12,613 nt of DNA, taken from Clostridia bacterium. GTDB taxonomy: Bacteria > Bacillota > Clostridia > Christensenellales > CAG-1252. The translations under genes were made by a program, and so were the position numbers. The stretch is taken from contig JAFTBD010000046.1 of the NCBI GenBank assembly GCA_017455385.1, forward strand, positions 1 to 12,613, given 5' to 3'. This document shows positions 1 to 7,600 of this stretch, one piece after another. Below the pieces are notes generated by a model, which was not told the DNA's origin, made no database searches, and worked only from the letters and a program-made list of their open reading frames with translations. How positions within the stretch are numbered: the stretch's first letter is position 1; every line of letters starts with the position of its first letter.

Positions 1-680
1 AAACCGGTGCATTCGTAGAACGAAGCATTCCCAATACTCGTCACACTGTCCGGGGTCGTAACAGAGGTCAAGCTGCTGCAACCGCGGAACGCAGAATCCC
101 CGATGCTCGTCACGCCGCTTCCGATCGTCACCGAAGTCAAGGCGGTACAACCCAGGAAAGCTTTATTCCCAATGCTCGTCACACTGTCCGGGATCGTCAC
201 CGAGGTCAAGCCGGTACATTCGTAGAACGCCTCAGTCCCGATGCTCGTCACGCCGCTTCCGATCGTAATCGAAGTCAAGCCGCTGCATTGATAAAACGCA
301 TCATCCCCGATGCTCGTCGCACTGTACTGGATCGTAACAGAGGTCAAGCCACTGCAACCGCGGAACGCATAATTTCCTATACTCGTCACGCTATCCGGGA
401 TCGTTACAGAGGTCAAGCCGCTGCAGCCGTAGAACGCATTATGCCCGATGCTCGTCACGCCGCTCCCGATCGTGATCGAGGTCAAACCGGTGCATTCGTA
501 GAACGAAGCATTTCCAATACTCGTCACACTGTCCGGGGTCGTAACAGAGGTCAAGCCGCTGCAACGGGAGAACGCAGAATCCCCGATGCTCGTCACGCCG
601 CTTCCGATCGTCACCGAAGTCAAGGCGGTACAACCCAGGAAAGCTCTCTCCCCAATGCTCGTCACACTGTCCGGGATCGT
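1..680 (-). repeat. Higher-order duplication within the LRR gene (483 bp = 7 x 69 bp)
   Basis: Bases 1-197 and 484-680 align with about 8 mismatches in 197 (about 96% identity). The offset is 483 bp, exactly seven 69-bp (23-codon) repeat units, so the reading frame is kept. Neighbouring single units are visibly less alike than these two blocks. This indicates block duplication by unequal recombination rather than unit-by-unit growth. Confidence 0.85.
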
Positions 681-1079
681 AACAGAGGTCAAACCGCTAC
701 AACCGTGGAACGCATCATCCCCGATGCTCGTCACGCTGTCCGGTATCACAATGCTCTCGACTGAGCGACCAATCGAAAAGACCTCTTGTATATAGCCGAA
801 CTTATCTGCGATTCTCGTCACCTTTTTTCCATTATACGTAGAGGGTATCACAAGATTCCTCGGCATATCTTGCCTTTGAGCAACCACCTCGTAAGTATCG
901 TCGTCCAAAAGATTAAAGCTAAAGTAATCATCAGGGGTTGGGGTATTAAGATCAGCGTACGTACCGTCCGCGATCTGTCCATTCGTCCCATTCGTGCCGA
1001 GCGATCCGCACGCAGAAAAAGCAAAAAGTGTTAAAATCGCAAAACAAACAATAAATACGCCGATAAAACTCTTTTTCAT
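1..1079 (-). CDS. BspA-like leucine-rich-repeat surface lipoprotein, C-terminus cut by window edge
   Basis: The frame is open for 359 codons from ATG at 1079 and leaves the window without a stop. Residues 1-24 are a lipoprotein signal peptide: MKK, a hydrophobic core, then lipobox F-S-A-C with Cys24, so the protein is probably anchored on the outer face of the membrane. A linker of about 85 residues leads into at least eleven 23-residue repeats of the type SVTIPDSVTSIGxxAFxGCxGLT, the BspA/LRR_5 class. Such proteins are often adhesins or host-interaction proteins; the ligand here is unknown. The start is supported by a GGGAGGAAA ribosome binding site (complement of 1086-1094) and a consensus promoter just upstream. 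It is divergent from the XRE regulator at 1177, which probably controls it. Repeats 2-4 and 9-11 are nearly identical in DNA, showing internal duplication. Confident on family, not on ligand. Confidence 0.9.
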   Translation of the reverse strand, partial: MKKSFIGVFIVCFAILTLFAFSACGSLGTNGTNGQIADGTYADLNTPTPDDYFSFNLLDDDTYEVVAQRQDMPRNLVIPSTYNGKKVTRIADKFGYIQEVFSIGRSVESIVIPDSVTSIGDDAFHGCSGLTSVTIPDSVTSIGERAFLGCTALTSVTIGSGVTSIGDSAFSRCSGLTSVTTPDSVTSIGNASFYECTGLTSITIGSGVTSIGHNAFYGCSGLTSVTIPDSVTSIGNYAFRGCSGLTSVTIQYSATSIGDDAFYQCSGLTSITIGSGVTSIGTEAFYECTGLTSVTIPDSVTSIGNKAFLGCTALTSVTIGSGVTSIGDSAFRGCSSLTSVTTPDSVTSIGNASFYECTG

Positions 1080-1112
1080 ACACAATTTCCTCCCAAACGA
1101 GAATATATGTAT

Positions 1113-1141
1113 ATTATACGGAACATTTTGTTCCAAGTCAA
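1113..1141 (-). promoter_or_regulatory. Promoter of the LRR lipoprotein gene
   Basis: On the minus strand, -35 TTGACT (1141-1136) and -10 TATAAT (1118-1113) are separated by exactly 17 bp. This is close to the sigma-A consensus, with a predicted start near 1106 and a short leader carrying the ribosome binding site. A 15-bp dyad fills most of the spacer, so a bound repressor would directly block RNA polymerase. Confidence 0.8.
1120..1134. promoter_or_regulatory. Operator-like dyad 1 (GGAACA-TTT-TGTTCC)
   Basis: This is a perfect inverted repeat with 6-bp arms around TTT, lying between the -35 and -10 of the LRR gene promoter. It shares the pattern R-GAAC-N5-GTTC-Y with the second dyad at 1151-1165; their centres are 31 bp apart, about three helical turns. 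The probable ligand is the divergent XRE-family protein; this is inferred from position and symmetry. Confidence 0.7.
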
Positions 1142-1150
1142 GGCAGAAGC

Positions 1151-1165
1151 AGAACTATATGTTCT
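1151..1165. promoter_or_regulatory. Operator-like dyad 2 (AGAAC-TATAT-GTTCT)
   Basis: This inverted repeat has 5-bp arms and a 5-bp spacer, 12 bp before the ATG of the XRE gene. It covers TATATG (1156-1161), the only reasonable -10 element I see for that gene, although no good -35 matches it. It would allow negative autoregulation. It matches dyad 1 in arm sequence and spacing. Confidence 0.65.
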
Positions 1166-1176
1166 AAAGTATAAAT

Positions 1177-1383
1177 ATGAATCTATTCGCCGAAAGACTG
1201 AAAGAACTGCGCACGGAAGCAAATCTCTCTCGCGCGAATCTTGCAAAGAGGATCAACGTATCGGAACGCCTTATATCCTATTGGGAAAATGGGAAGAGGG
1301 AATGTGACTTTGATATGCTTATCACCCTTGCGGATATCTTCTCCGTTTCGGTGGACTATTTGCTCGGAAGAGAAAGATACTGA
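1177..1383 (+). CDS. Small XRE-family helix-turn-helix regulator
   Basis: A 68-residue protein consisting almost only of a Cro/C1-type (HTH_3) DNA-binding domain. The helix-turn-helix covers about residues 17-39, followed by the usual W-E-N-G and a C-terminal SVSVDYLLGR helix typical of this family. There is no partner domain, so it probably acts as a dimer on symmetrical DNA, and two matching dyads lie just upstream. It is divergent from the LRR lipoprotein gene. No clear Shine-Dalgarno precedes ATG 1177; the message may have a very short leader, or the gene may be weakly translated. Family assignment is firm; the target assignment is inference from context. Confidence 0.88.
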   Translation: MNLFAERLKELRTEANLSRANLAKRINVSERLISYWENGKRECDFDMLITLADIFSVSVDYLLGRERY

Positions 1384-1491
1384 TCCATTATCTGTAAAGC
1401 GACGCCTTCCGCTTGACCCATATTCCCCCGTATAAAACGCCCATGTTTCTCCCATAATCTTTAACGATACTTTTATCATAAAGGGGGAACT

Positions 1492-2085
1492 ATGAAACTT
1501 ATCGAAAGCAAAACCTATCTGAACCTTGCCAAGACCTTTGCGGGAGAATGTATGGCGCGGACGCGCTATGAATTTATCGAATACGGCGCCCGTCAGCAGG
1601 GCTATACCGCCCTTGCGGAAGTCATAGACAAGGTGGTCTACAACGAATTTAACCACGCGAGAATGTGCTACACCTACCTGCAAAGCGCCAGCGATAAGGT
1701 CATCGCCAACGTGGACATCTCATCCGGCTATCCCTTCAAGGAGAAATGGGATCTTATAGAGAACCTGCGCCTCGCCGCAGAGGACGAAGGGAATGAAGCG
1801 GATATCATCTACCCGGAGTACCAAAAGACGGCGGAAAAGGAAGGCTTTAGTGACATCGCGGGGCTTTTTAGGAACCTTATCGGCATAGAGACCTGCCACA
1901 AAATGCTCTTCACCGACCTTTATAATCAAATGAAGGACGGCACTCTCTATAAGAAGGATAAGCCTATCAAGTGGAAGTGCGGCGGGTGCGGGTATGAATG
2001 GACGGAGAAAGAAGCCTTTGAGATCTGCCCCGTGTGCGGGGCGAAGCAGGGCGTAGTCCTGTTGCACTTAAAAGACAACGCATAG
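1492..2085 (+). CDS. rbr: Rubrerythrin (diiron peroxidase with C-terminal rubredoxin-like domain)
   Basis: A 197-residue cytoplasmic protein, usual size for rubrerythrin. The N-terminal ferritin-like four-helix domain shows the diiron ligand pattern: Glu19 in AGEC, Glu52-x-x-His55 (EFNH), Glu99/Glu102 before the YPEYQKTAEKEGF segment, and Glu133-x-x-His136 (ETCH). The C-terminal rubredoxin-like domain has Cys163-x-x-Cys166 and Cys179-x-x-Cys182 for one iron. Rubrerythrins reduce hydrogen peroxide in anaerobes, usually with electrons from rubredoxin or NADH-linked partners. ATG 1492 is preceded by AAGGGGG at 1481-1487. It appears to be a single-gene unit; I see no convincing promoter in 1384-1480. 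The exact substrate is assigned by family only. Confidence 0.96.
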   Translation: MKLIESKTYLNLAKTFAGECMARTRYEFIEYGARQQGYTALAEVIDKVVYNEFNHARMCYTYLQSASDKVIANVDISSGYPFKEKWDLIENLRLAAEDEGNEADIIYPEYQKTAEKEGFSDIAGLFRNLIGIETCHKMLFTDLYNQMKDGTLYKKDKPIKWKCGGCGYEWTEKEAFEICPVCGAKQGVVLLHLKDNA

Positions 2086-2156
2086 CGGCACATCTACTTT
2101 GTTTCTGACTGCAGGGCGGCGAAATCACGTACGATCAGTACGCTCATTCACCGCCC

Positions 2157-2378
2157 ATTGTCGAGCCTCGTATCTGCAACCACTCTGCGTTGTCTTTTTG
2201 TTTTTTTGTGAGTGCTCGGTTCTGCGTGCTTCTCCGCTATCTTTGGATCGATAGTGAGCCTCGTCTCTACAACTCTTCTCCGCTGTCTTTGGATCCTTAT
2301 TGTCGAGCCTCGTATCTGCGACCACTCTGCGTTGTCTTTTTGTTTTATATATGTGCTCGTTTCTGCGTGCTTCTCCGC
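2157..2378. repeat. Tandem ~80-bp direct repeats inside the inverted-repeat element
   Basis: 2157-2237 and 2299-2378 are near-identical 81/80-bp copies, with the same order of blocks: GTCGAGCCTCGTATCTGC, ACTCTGCGTTGTCTTTTTG, TTCTGCGTGCTTCTCCGC. A third, more diverged copy of the first part lies between them (about 2250-2290). The left terminal repeat of the larger element overlaps copy 1. Confidence 0.8.
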
Positions 2379-2485
2379 CGGTGTGGGCGGGACGATGTTT
2401 CGGGCATTTTGAGGGTGGTATTGGGCGCAAAAAAAGCTCCGACGCTCCGCACGGACGGACAGGCGCGAGCGCGAAGGGGAACAAT

Positions 2486-2651
2486 AAACGAATCACTACG
2501 ATATCAGTTTTTGATAAAACCAAAGCGAGCGCGGAGGGGGCGCTTAAAAACAGTCTCCACCTTCCCAAATATAACCGAATCGAACGTGAAAAATGGTAAA
2601 AAACGAATCACTACGATATCAGTTTTTGATAAAACCAAAGCGAGCGCGGAG
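2486..2651. repeat. Pair of identical 51-bp direct repeats
   Basis: 2486-2536 and 2601-2651 are identical over 51 bp, both starting AAACGAATCACTACGATATC and ending AGCGAGCGCGGAG, offset 115 bp. Nothing in either looks coding. Their identity suggests recent duplication or a dispersed repeat family. Confidence 0.85.
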
Positions 2652-2752
2652 AAGGGTTGCAGATGCTAGGCTCGACAAGCCTTGCGCGAATGAGCGTACT
2701 CCTTGTACGTGATTTCGTCAAGGCGCAGGCAGAAACGACGCAGATGCGCCCT

Positions 2753-2802
2753 TATACGCGCTCGCTATGCGCCGCGCTATACGCGCACGCCGCTATACAC
2801 GC
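2753..2802. repeat. Short degenerate tandem repeats (GCTATACGCGC-like)
   Basis: About four variants of GCTATACGCGC follow one another with a 12-16 bp period. The last one overlaps the stop codon of the permease gene. They lie between that gene and the inverted-repeat element. Confidence 0.5.
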
Positions 2803-3890
2803 TCACCGCGTTTCACAATAAGGAGAGCGGCGAAATAATAACCCACGCTCTGTGCCGCGAGGATCGGAATATACTGCCACAATATCACCCCGTTATACAC
2901 CATTCCGTTGAACAGCGCGAGGAACGGCGTCACGGGCAGACAGCACAAGAGCACGCGGACGAAAGTCGGCAATGCCGCCGTTACGACGAGCATATCCACG
3001 AAAAGGGGCAACAACATCGACATCATCCCGAGAAACACGGTGGATATCTGACTGCGCATCGTGCTGAATAGGAGCCCGAGGGACAATACCGCCGACACGA
3101 AGACGCCCGAAATGATCCACACCAAGAATAGATTGGTCTCGAATCCTATCTTCATGAGATTCGAGCCGATCACACAGAGGATGAGCATCTCCAGCATCCC
3201 GAGGATGAAATACGGGATGAGTTTGGACATGAAATAGGTGTGATGTCCGATGGGGATATAAGCGACGTTCTTGCTGACATTGGTCTCGCGGTCACGCGCG
3301 AAAGAATACGCGATGCCGAGCATCAAGATCAGACAAACGCACGCAGCGATCTCCTCGGCGAAAGGCATCTGCAAGAGGGTGTATTTCTTGGTGAGCGGCT
3401 CGATCTGCACCGTCTCGAAATAGGCGGTATTCAGTTTGATGCCCCAACTCTTGAGGTATTCCAAAACTTCGTCGTATGCGATCTTGGTCCTGTCGTCCTT
3501 GAGGTCTCGGGCGAGCGCCCAGTTCATTCGATTGGCGGCGTCATAATACAGCGTGGCGTGGGGTGGGTCTTTCTCCTTCGCGCCCTTCTCGAGCCGTATA
3601 TAGAAGACCGCTTGCGCCCGTTTCGCCATGTCCATGCCGGCTTCGTCCGAATCGACGAAGACGACGCGAGCGCCGATACCCTCTTCAATGACGGTGACCA
3701 TTTCCTGCGCCTGCTCTTCGCTTAAACTCTCGTTATAGACCGCCGCGACGTAATTCATATCGGCGGACTGCACGAAGAAAAGAAGAACGATCATCACGAT
3801 GGCGAAGACCAAGAGCATCACGAAGATCACCTTATTGCGGAAGATACGTTTCGCTTCGTATCCCATTATTTTCAAGAACCGAAACTTCAC
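2793..3890 (-). CDS. ABC-2 type transporter permease
   Basis: A 365-residue membrane protein with ABC-2 exporter topology. One N-terminal transmembrane helix (about 21-40) is followed by an extracytoplasmic domain of about 135 residues (42-178), then about six more helices (roughly 179-197, 225-243, 255-276, 284-305, 311-331 and 340-359), ending in a basic tail. The start is GTG at 3890, three bases after the ATPase stop, with AGGGAG inside the end of the ATPase gene as ribosome binding site; the two genes are thus translationally linked. It should form the membrane half of an exporter with the ATPase at 3894 as dimers. The substrate is unknown; co-transcription with the giant lipoprotein points to cell-surface function or resistance. 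Confident on family only. Confidence 0.92.
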   Translation of the reverse strand: MKFRFLKIMGYEAKRIFRNKVIFVMLLVFAIVMIVLLFFVQSADMNYVAAVYNESLSEEQAQEMVTVIEEGIGARVVFVDSDEAGMDMAKRAQAVFYIRLEKGAKEKDPPHATLYYDAANRMNWALARDLKDDRTKIAYDEVLEYLKSWGIKLNTAYFETVQIEPLTKKYTLLQMPFAEEIAACVCLILMLGIAYSFARDRETNVSKNVAYIPIGHHTYFMSKLIPYFILGMLEMLILCVIGSNLMKIGFETNLFLVWIISGVFVSAVLSLGLLFSTMRSQISTVFLGMMSMLLPLFVDMLVVTAALPTFVRVLLCCLPVTPFLALFNGMVYNGVILWQYIPILAAQSVGYYFAALLIVKRGERV

Positions 3891-3893
3891 CGT

Positions 3894-4604
3894 CTACTCC
3901 CTCAGAAAAGAATATTTGTTGAGAATCTGCTCGATATTGAGCATGCCATCCTGCTTGAACTCGGCAATCGAGCCATTGAAAGCCGCCTTCCCTTCCGCCA
4001 AACAGACGAAACTGTCACATTCCACGAGTTCCTCGAAATAGTGCGTGATGACGAGGAATGTCGCACCGCCCTTTTTGTAATCCCGCAGGATATTCCAGAA
4101 CTCTCTGCGGAAGATGGGGTCCATCGCGGCGGTAGGCTCGTCCATAATGAGGAATTTCGGAGAATGGATGAGAGCGCCCGCCATGGAGAGGAGCTGACGG
4201 TATCCGCCGGAGAGGTCCCCCGCGAGCACCTTCGCCTCGCTCTCGATATGACAAGTCTTCATCACGTCGAGACTGCGCTCCTTGGGGAGCCCGTACACCG
4301 CACAAAGATAGCGGAGATTCTCCGCCACCGTCAGATCGTTGAATAAACGAAAAGTTTGCGGCATATACCCGATGGAAGATTTGATCTCCTTTCGGGCTTT
4401 GCGGTCGGCGTTATTTTTCCCAAAAATGAGTATCTCGCCCGCATCCGCTTTCTTTACGCCGCAAACGCACTCGATCAAGGTGCTCTTACCGGCGCCGTTC
4501 ACGCCGATGAGCCCCTTGATCTCGCCGTCTCTTACTTCAAGGTCGACGCCCCGCAGGACAGCCTTCTTGCCGTAAGATTTATATAGTCCTTTTACTTCCA
4601 GCAT
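3894..4604 (-). CDS. ABC transporter ATP-binding protein
   Basis: A 236-residue nucleotide-binding subunit. Visible motifs: Walker A GVNGAGKST (34-42), Q-loop Gln83, signature LSGGYRQ (131-137), Walker B FLIMDEP (151-157, catalytic Glu156) and switch His188. The pattern resembles ATPases that pair with ABC-2 permeases. The longer open frame reaching back to 4685 overlaps the upstream gene and has no ribosome binding site; ATG 4604 begins MLEVKGLYKSYG, the normal family start, with AGAAGGA just upstream. It is 13 bp downstream of the large lipoprotein gene and 3 bp upstream of the permease, so the three form one operon. It powers export through the permease; the substrate is not evident. Confidence 0.95.
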   Translation of the reverse strand: MLEVKGLYKSYGKKAVLRGVDLEVRDGEIKGLIGVNGAGKSTLIECVCGVKKADAGEILIFGKNNADRKARKEIKSSIGYMPQTFRLFNDLTVAENLRYLCAVYGLPKERSLDVMKTCHIESEAKVLAGDLSGGYRQLLSMAGALIHSPKFLIMDEPTAAMDPIFRREFWNILRDYKKGGATFLVITHYFEELVECDSFVCLAEGKAAFNGSIAEFKQDGMLNIEQILNKYSFLRE

Positions 4605-4617
4605 CGTCCTTCTCGGA

Positions 4618-7600
4618 TCACATCCCGATCTCGACCTTGAGGGTGATCGCCGCATCCGTCTTGAGGAAGGAAACGCCGTCCTCATTCATCACGTCGAGCT
4701 TCATGCCGACCTTCACCGTGAAGACAGCCGCGGTCACCTCTCCGTCCGCATTCTCGACGTAGGTCACGACGGGCTCGTCGAAGAAGAAGATATCTTCCGC
4801 ACTCTTGCCCTCGAGCGTTCTGCCGAGGAGGACGTTGAAGTCGATGTCCTCCACCGCCGCGGGCAGGGGCAGGATGTTCAGGATGTCATTGTAATCCATC
4901 TCATAGCCGAGCGCCTTATCCGCATAGATGGCGAGCACCAACGCGCCGATGACGCATTCGTCCTTGGTCACCTCGCTCCAGTCGGAAGTGAGGAAGTCCA
5001 CGGTCGCCGCGATCTCGTCCACGTAATCGCCTTCACCCGTCGTATATTCATCGATGTAGCTCTCGATGATAGACGTCACGGTCTCACGATCCTGCTCGCC
5101 GATGAAACTCGCCCAGCGGAGATTCCTCACGAGGAAGTCCGCGATCTCATCTTTGTAAAGGTCGACGATCGCCTTCTCGGCGACTTCCTCGCCGCCTTCT
5201 TCCATCACGGAGGGATCGGTCAGGATCTTCACCGCGGCGATCACTTTCTCCGCCTCGGGAGAGATGCGATCCGCCGTGATGGCGTCGATCATCTTGAAGA
5301 CTTCCGTGCGGAAGGTGGCGTAATCGAATTCGCCGACGATAATATTGTCAAGCACCACCGCAAACGCGCCGATCGCAGCGATGTCGTCATCGGTCAAGCC
5401 GTACTCTTCCACAAGCGTTTCCGCATAGAAGGCGAAAAAGTCTTGGCAGATGGTCAAAGTGCCTTCTTTATACTCCGACATATATCTGTCGATCTCCGCA
5501 GTCCACATACCGACGATCGCATCGATGACCGCGGCATTGTCCACGTCGATGGCTTCCTTGCCTGCATAATTCTTCGTGATGAGCGCTGCGGTGTCAACGA
5601 ATATCTTGCTCATCTCTTCGGGCACATATGCGTTCACGCACGCCGCCGCAATGTTGACCGCCATCACGACGTAATTCTCGGGGGTGCCTGCGTAATAGCG
5701 AGCCTTGATGGTCCACATATCGCAGAGGAGCTGATAGAAGGCTTCTTCATTGTATTCGCCGAGAGTCAAGATCGCATCGATATCCGCGACGATCGCCTCG
5801 AATGCTGCCATGTCTTCCTCTTCGAATCCTTCCGCAATGAAGTCTCTGTTATGAGCGAAGAGATCTTCCAGCACCGTGATCTTGTCATCGGTGTAGAGCG
5901 CCGCAAAGAGTTCTGCTCCCTTTTCCTCAAACAGGCTCGCGAGCGCCTCGTAATTTACCTGCGAAAGGGGGATATAATTACCCGTCTCGGGATCAATGAA
6001 AGCATCGACAGTGCCGTCCAGGATGTCGGTAAGGGGCTCCAAGATCTTCTCGGGCAGGTAGTCGTCATTCGCATAGTCCTTAATGAAGCCCACTGCCATC
6101 GTCAGATATTGGTAAGGATCGATCTCATGGCGAATGAGCATCGTCACCACTTCATCAAGGATGATGCCGGTTTGCTCGTTGATAAGCTCGAGATACGCAT
6201 GGATCTCTTCCGGCGTGGAGTAAGTCTTTTCGTCCTCCAAGTTGAGAGTGTCGATGGCGGCGAGGATCGTCGCGATGGACTCATAATCCGCTTCGCTCAA
6301 GAAGGGTTCTTCAAGTCCGTAATGCCTCGACCCTCCATTCACGATCGTCTTCACGACAGCCGCTTTCGCGTCCCATGCTTTCTTGAGGGAGAATATCGCG
6401 ATGTCTACTTTTCTCTCTTCGGATTCTTCCTTGTACTCGAGCATATACATCTCTTCCAAGGCGGCGATATCGTCCTCGGACTTCGTCAAGATGGCTTCGA
6501 CAATCGCCTCGTAATCCCATTCTTTGACGGGCTTGTCGCAGTAATCGAGGATCACGTCGATGGTATTCGCGATGATCCCGTAGAACTCACCGGCATCATA
6601 TGCCTTCTCCAGCTCCAGCTTGAGCTGCGGCATCTGCGTCTCTTTCTGCGCCGCGATGAACGCCTTGATCTCTTCGTCATTCAGAACGAGCTCGATCCAA
6701 GCCGCTTTCTCTTCGTCGCTGATCCCGTCGCTCCACTCGATGTCATCATCGTCGCCGACCGTGACGTCGAGCACGAAATCATCGGGGTCAAGCTCGGGAA
6801 GATCCACGACGAAACTGCCCGTTTCGTCCGAAACGGGATACGCTTGCGTGTCGATATCCTGTGCCTCAAAAATAATCCTATCGTCTTCGGCATCTTCGTC
6901 GATCTCGCCGTCGCCTTCCGCGACCTCATCGATCTCATCGTCGCCGAATTCTTCATCTTCGATCTCGTTCGAGCCGATCGGGAATGTCTCACCGCTGTAA
7001 CACTTGACGAGCACGCTCAAGATCTGATACGGGGTCATATCCTCGAGCGCGACGCCGTAAGACTCCAAGCGTTGGAAAGTGGTCGCCGCCGTCATGGTCC
7101 TCGTGATATATGTCCTGACCGTTCTCAAGGTCTCCACGTCCGATTCACCGATGATCTCGTGCGCGAGAAGGGAGTCGAACAACGCCTCCGTCCAAGTCTC
7201 ATAGTCCATCAAAACGCCGATGGGCAGTGCCGATAAATGCATCGGGAGCATCGTGAGATCCAAGGGAGCTTGGACGGTGCCGTCCGCCTCCTCAAGCTGA
7301 CTGTAGATCGCAACCGTCAGGAAAGTGGTCGCGAGCTTGTCGCGCAGATAATCGAGGATGGGCTCATCCCCGCTCAAGGACTCGAAGTCAAGAAGGTTAT
7401 TCTCGACGGAGATCTTGCTGCCGAAACCCTCGAACGCTGCGTTCAAGATCGCCTGAACCTTCACGTCGTGCGACGCGGTGGCGTAATCCTCGCTGTAAAT
7501 ATACGCGTAGAGCTTCTGCTCGAGATCGTAGACGGGATCTTTCTCCACCTCGAAGGTGTAGGCGTATTCCTCGCCCTCGTACACAACGACGAGCGTCTTG

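Larger units (their letters stand above)
2088..2749. repeat. MITE-like or repeat-derived element with ~93-bp imperfect terminal inverted repeats
   Basis: The stretch 2088-2180 and the reverse complement of 2656-2749 align along their length. The best core is 2121-2180 against 2716-2656, which shares blocks such as GAAATCACGTAC, GTACGCTCATTC and TGTCGAGCCT. Outer parts are more diverged (about 20 of 25 at the tips). The element starts three bases after the rubrerythrin stop and ends about 40 bp before the permease stop, so it sits between two convergent genes. It contains no convincing ORF; frames across it are low-complexity products of internal repeats. It could be a non-autonomous mobile element, a long hairpin acting as a two-way terminator, or a structured RNA. 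I did not find target-site duplications. Confidence 0.6.

Noticed and set aside
288..764. Plus-strand 158-codon repetitive frame
   Set aside because: Antisense shadow of the LRR repeats; the minus-strand reading gives a clear lipoprotein with signal peptide and promoter.
1413..1436. TTGACC and TATAAA upstream of rubrerythrin
   Set aside because: Spacing is only 12 bp, too short for a sigma-A promoter.
2125..2669. Several frames on both strands in the inverted-repeat element
   Set aside because: They arise from internal direct repeats, lack ribosome binding sites and show no protein-like composition.
4605..4685. N-terminal extension of the ABC ATPase
   Set aside because: Overlaps the lipoprotein coding end and is arginine/serine-rich nonsense; ATG 4604 has a ribosome binding site and the normal family N-terminus.
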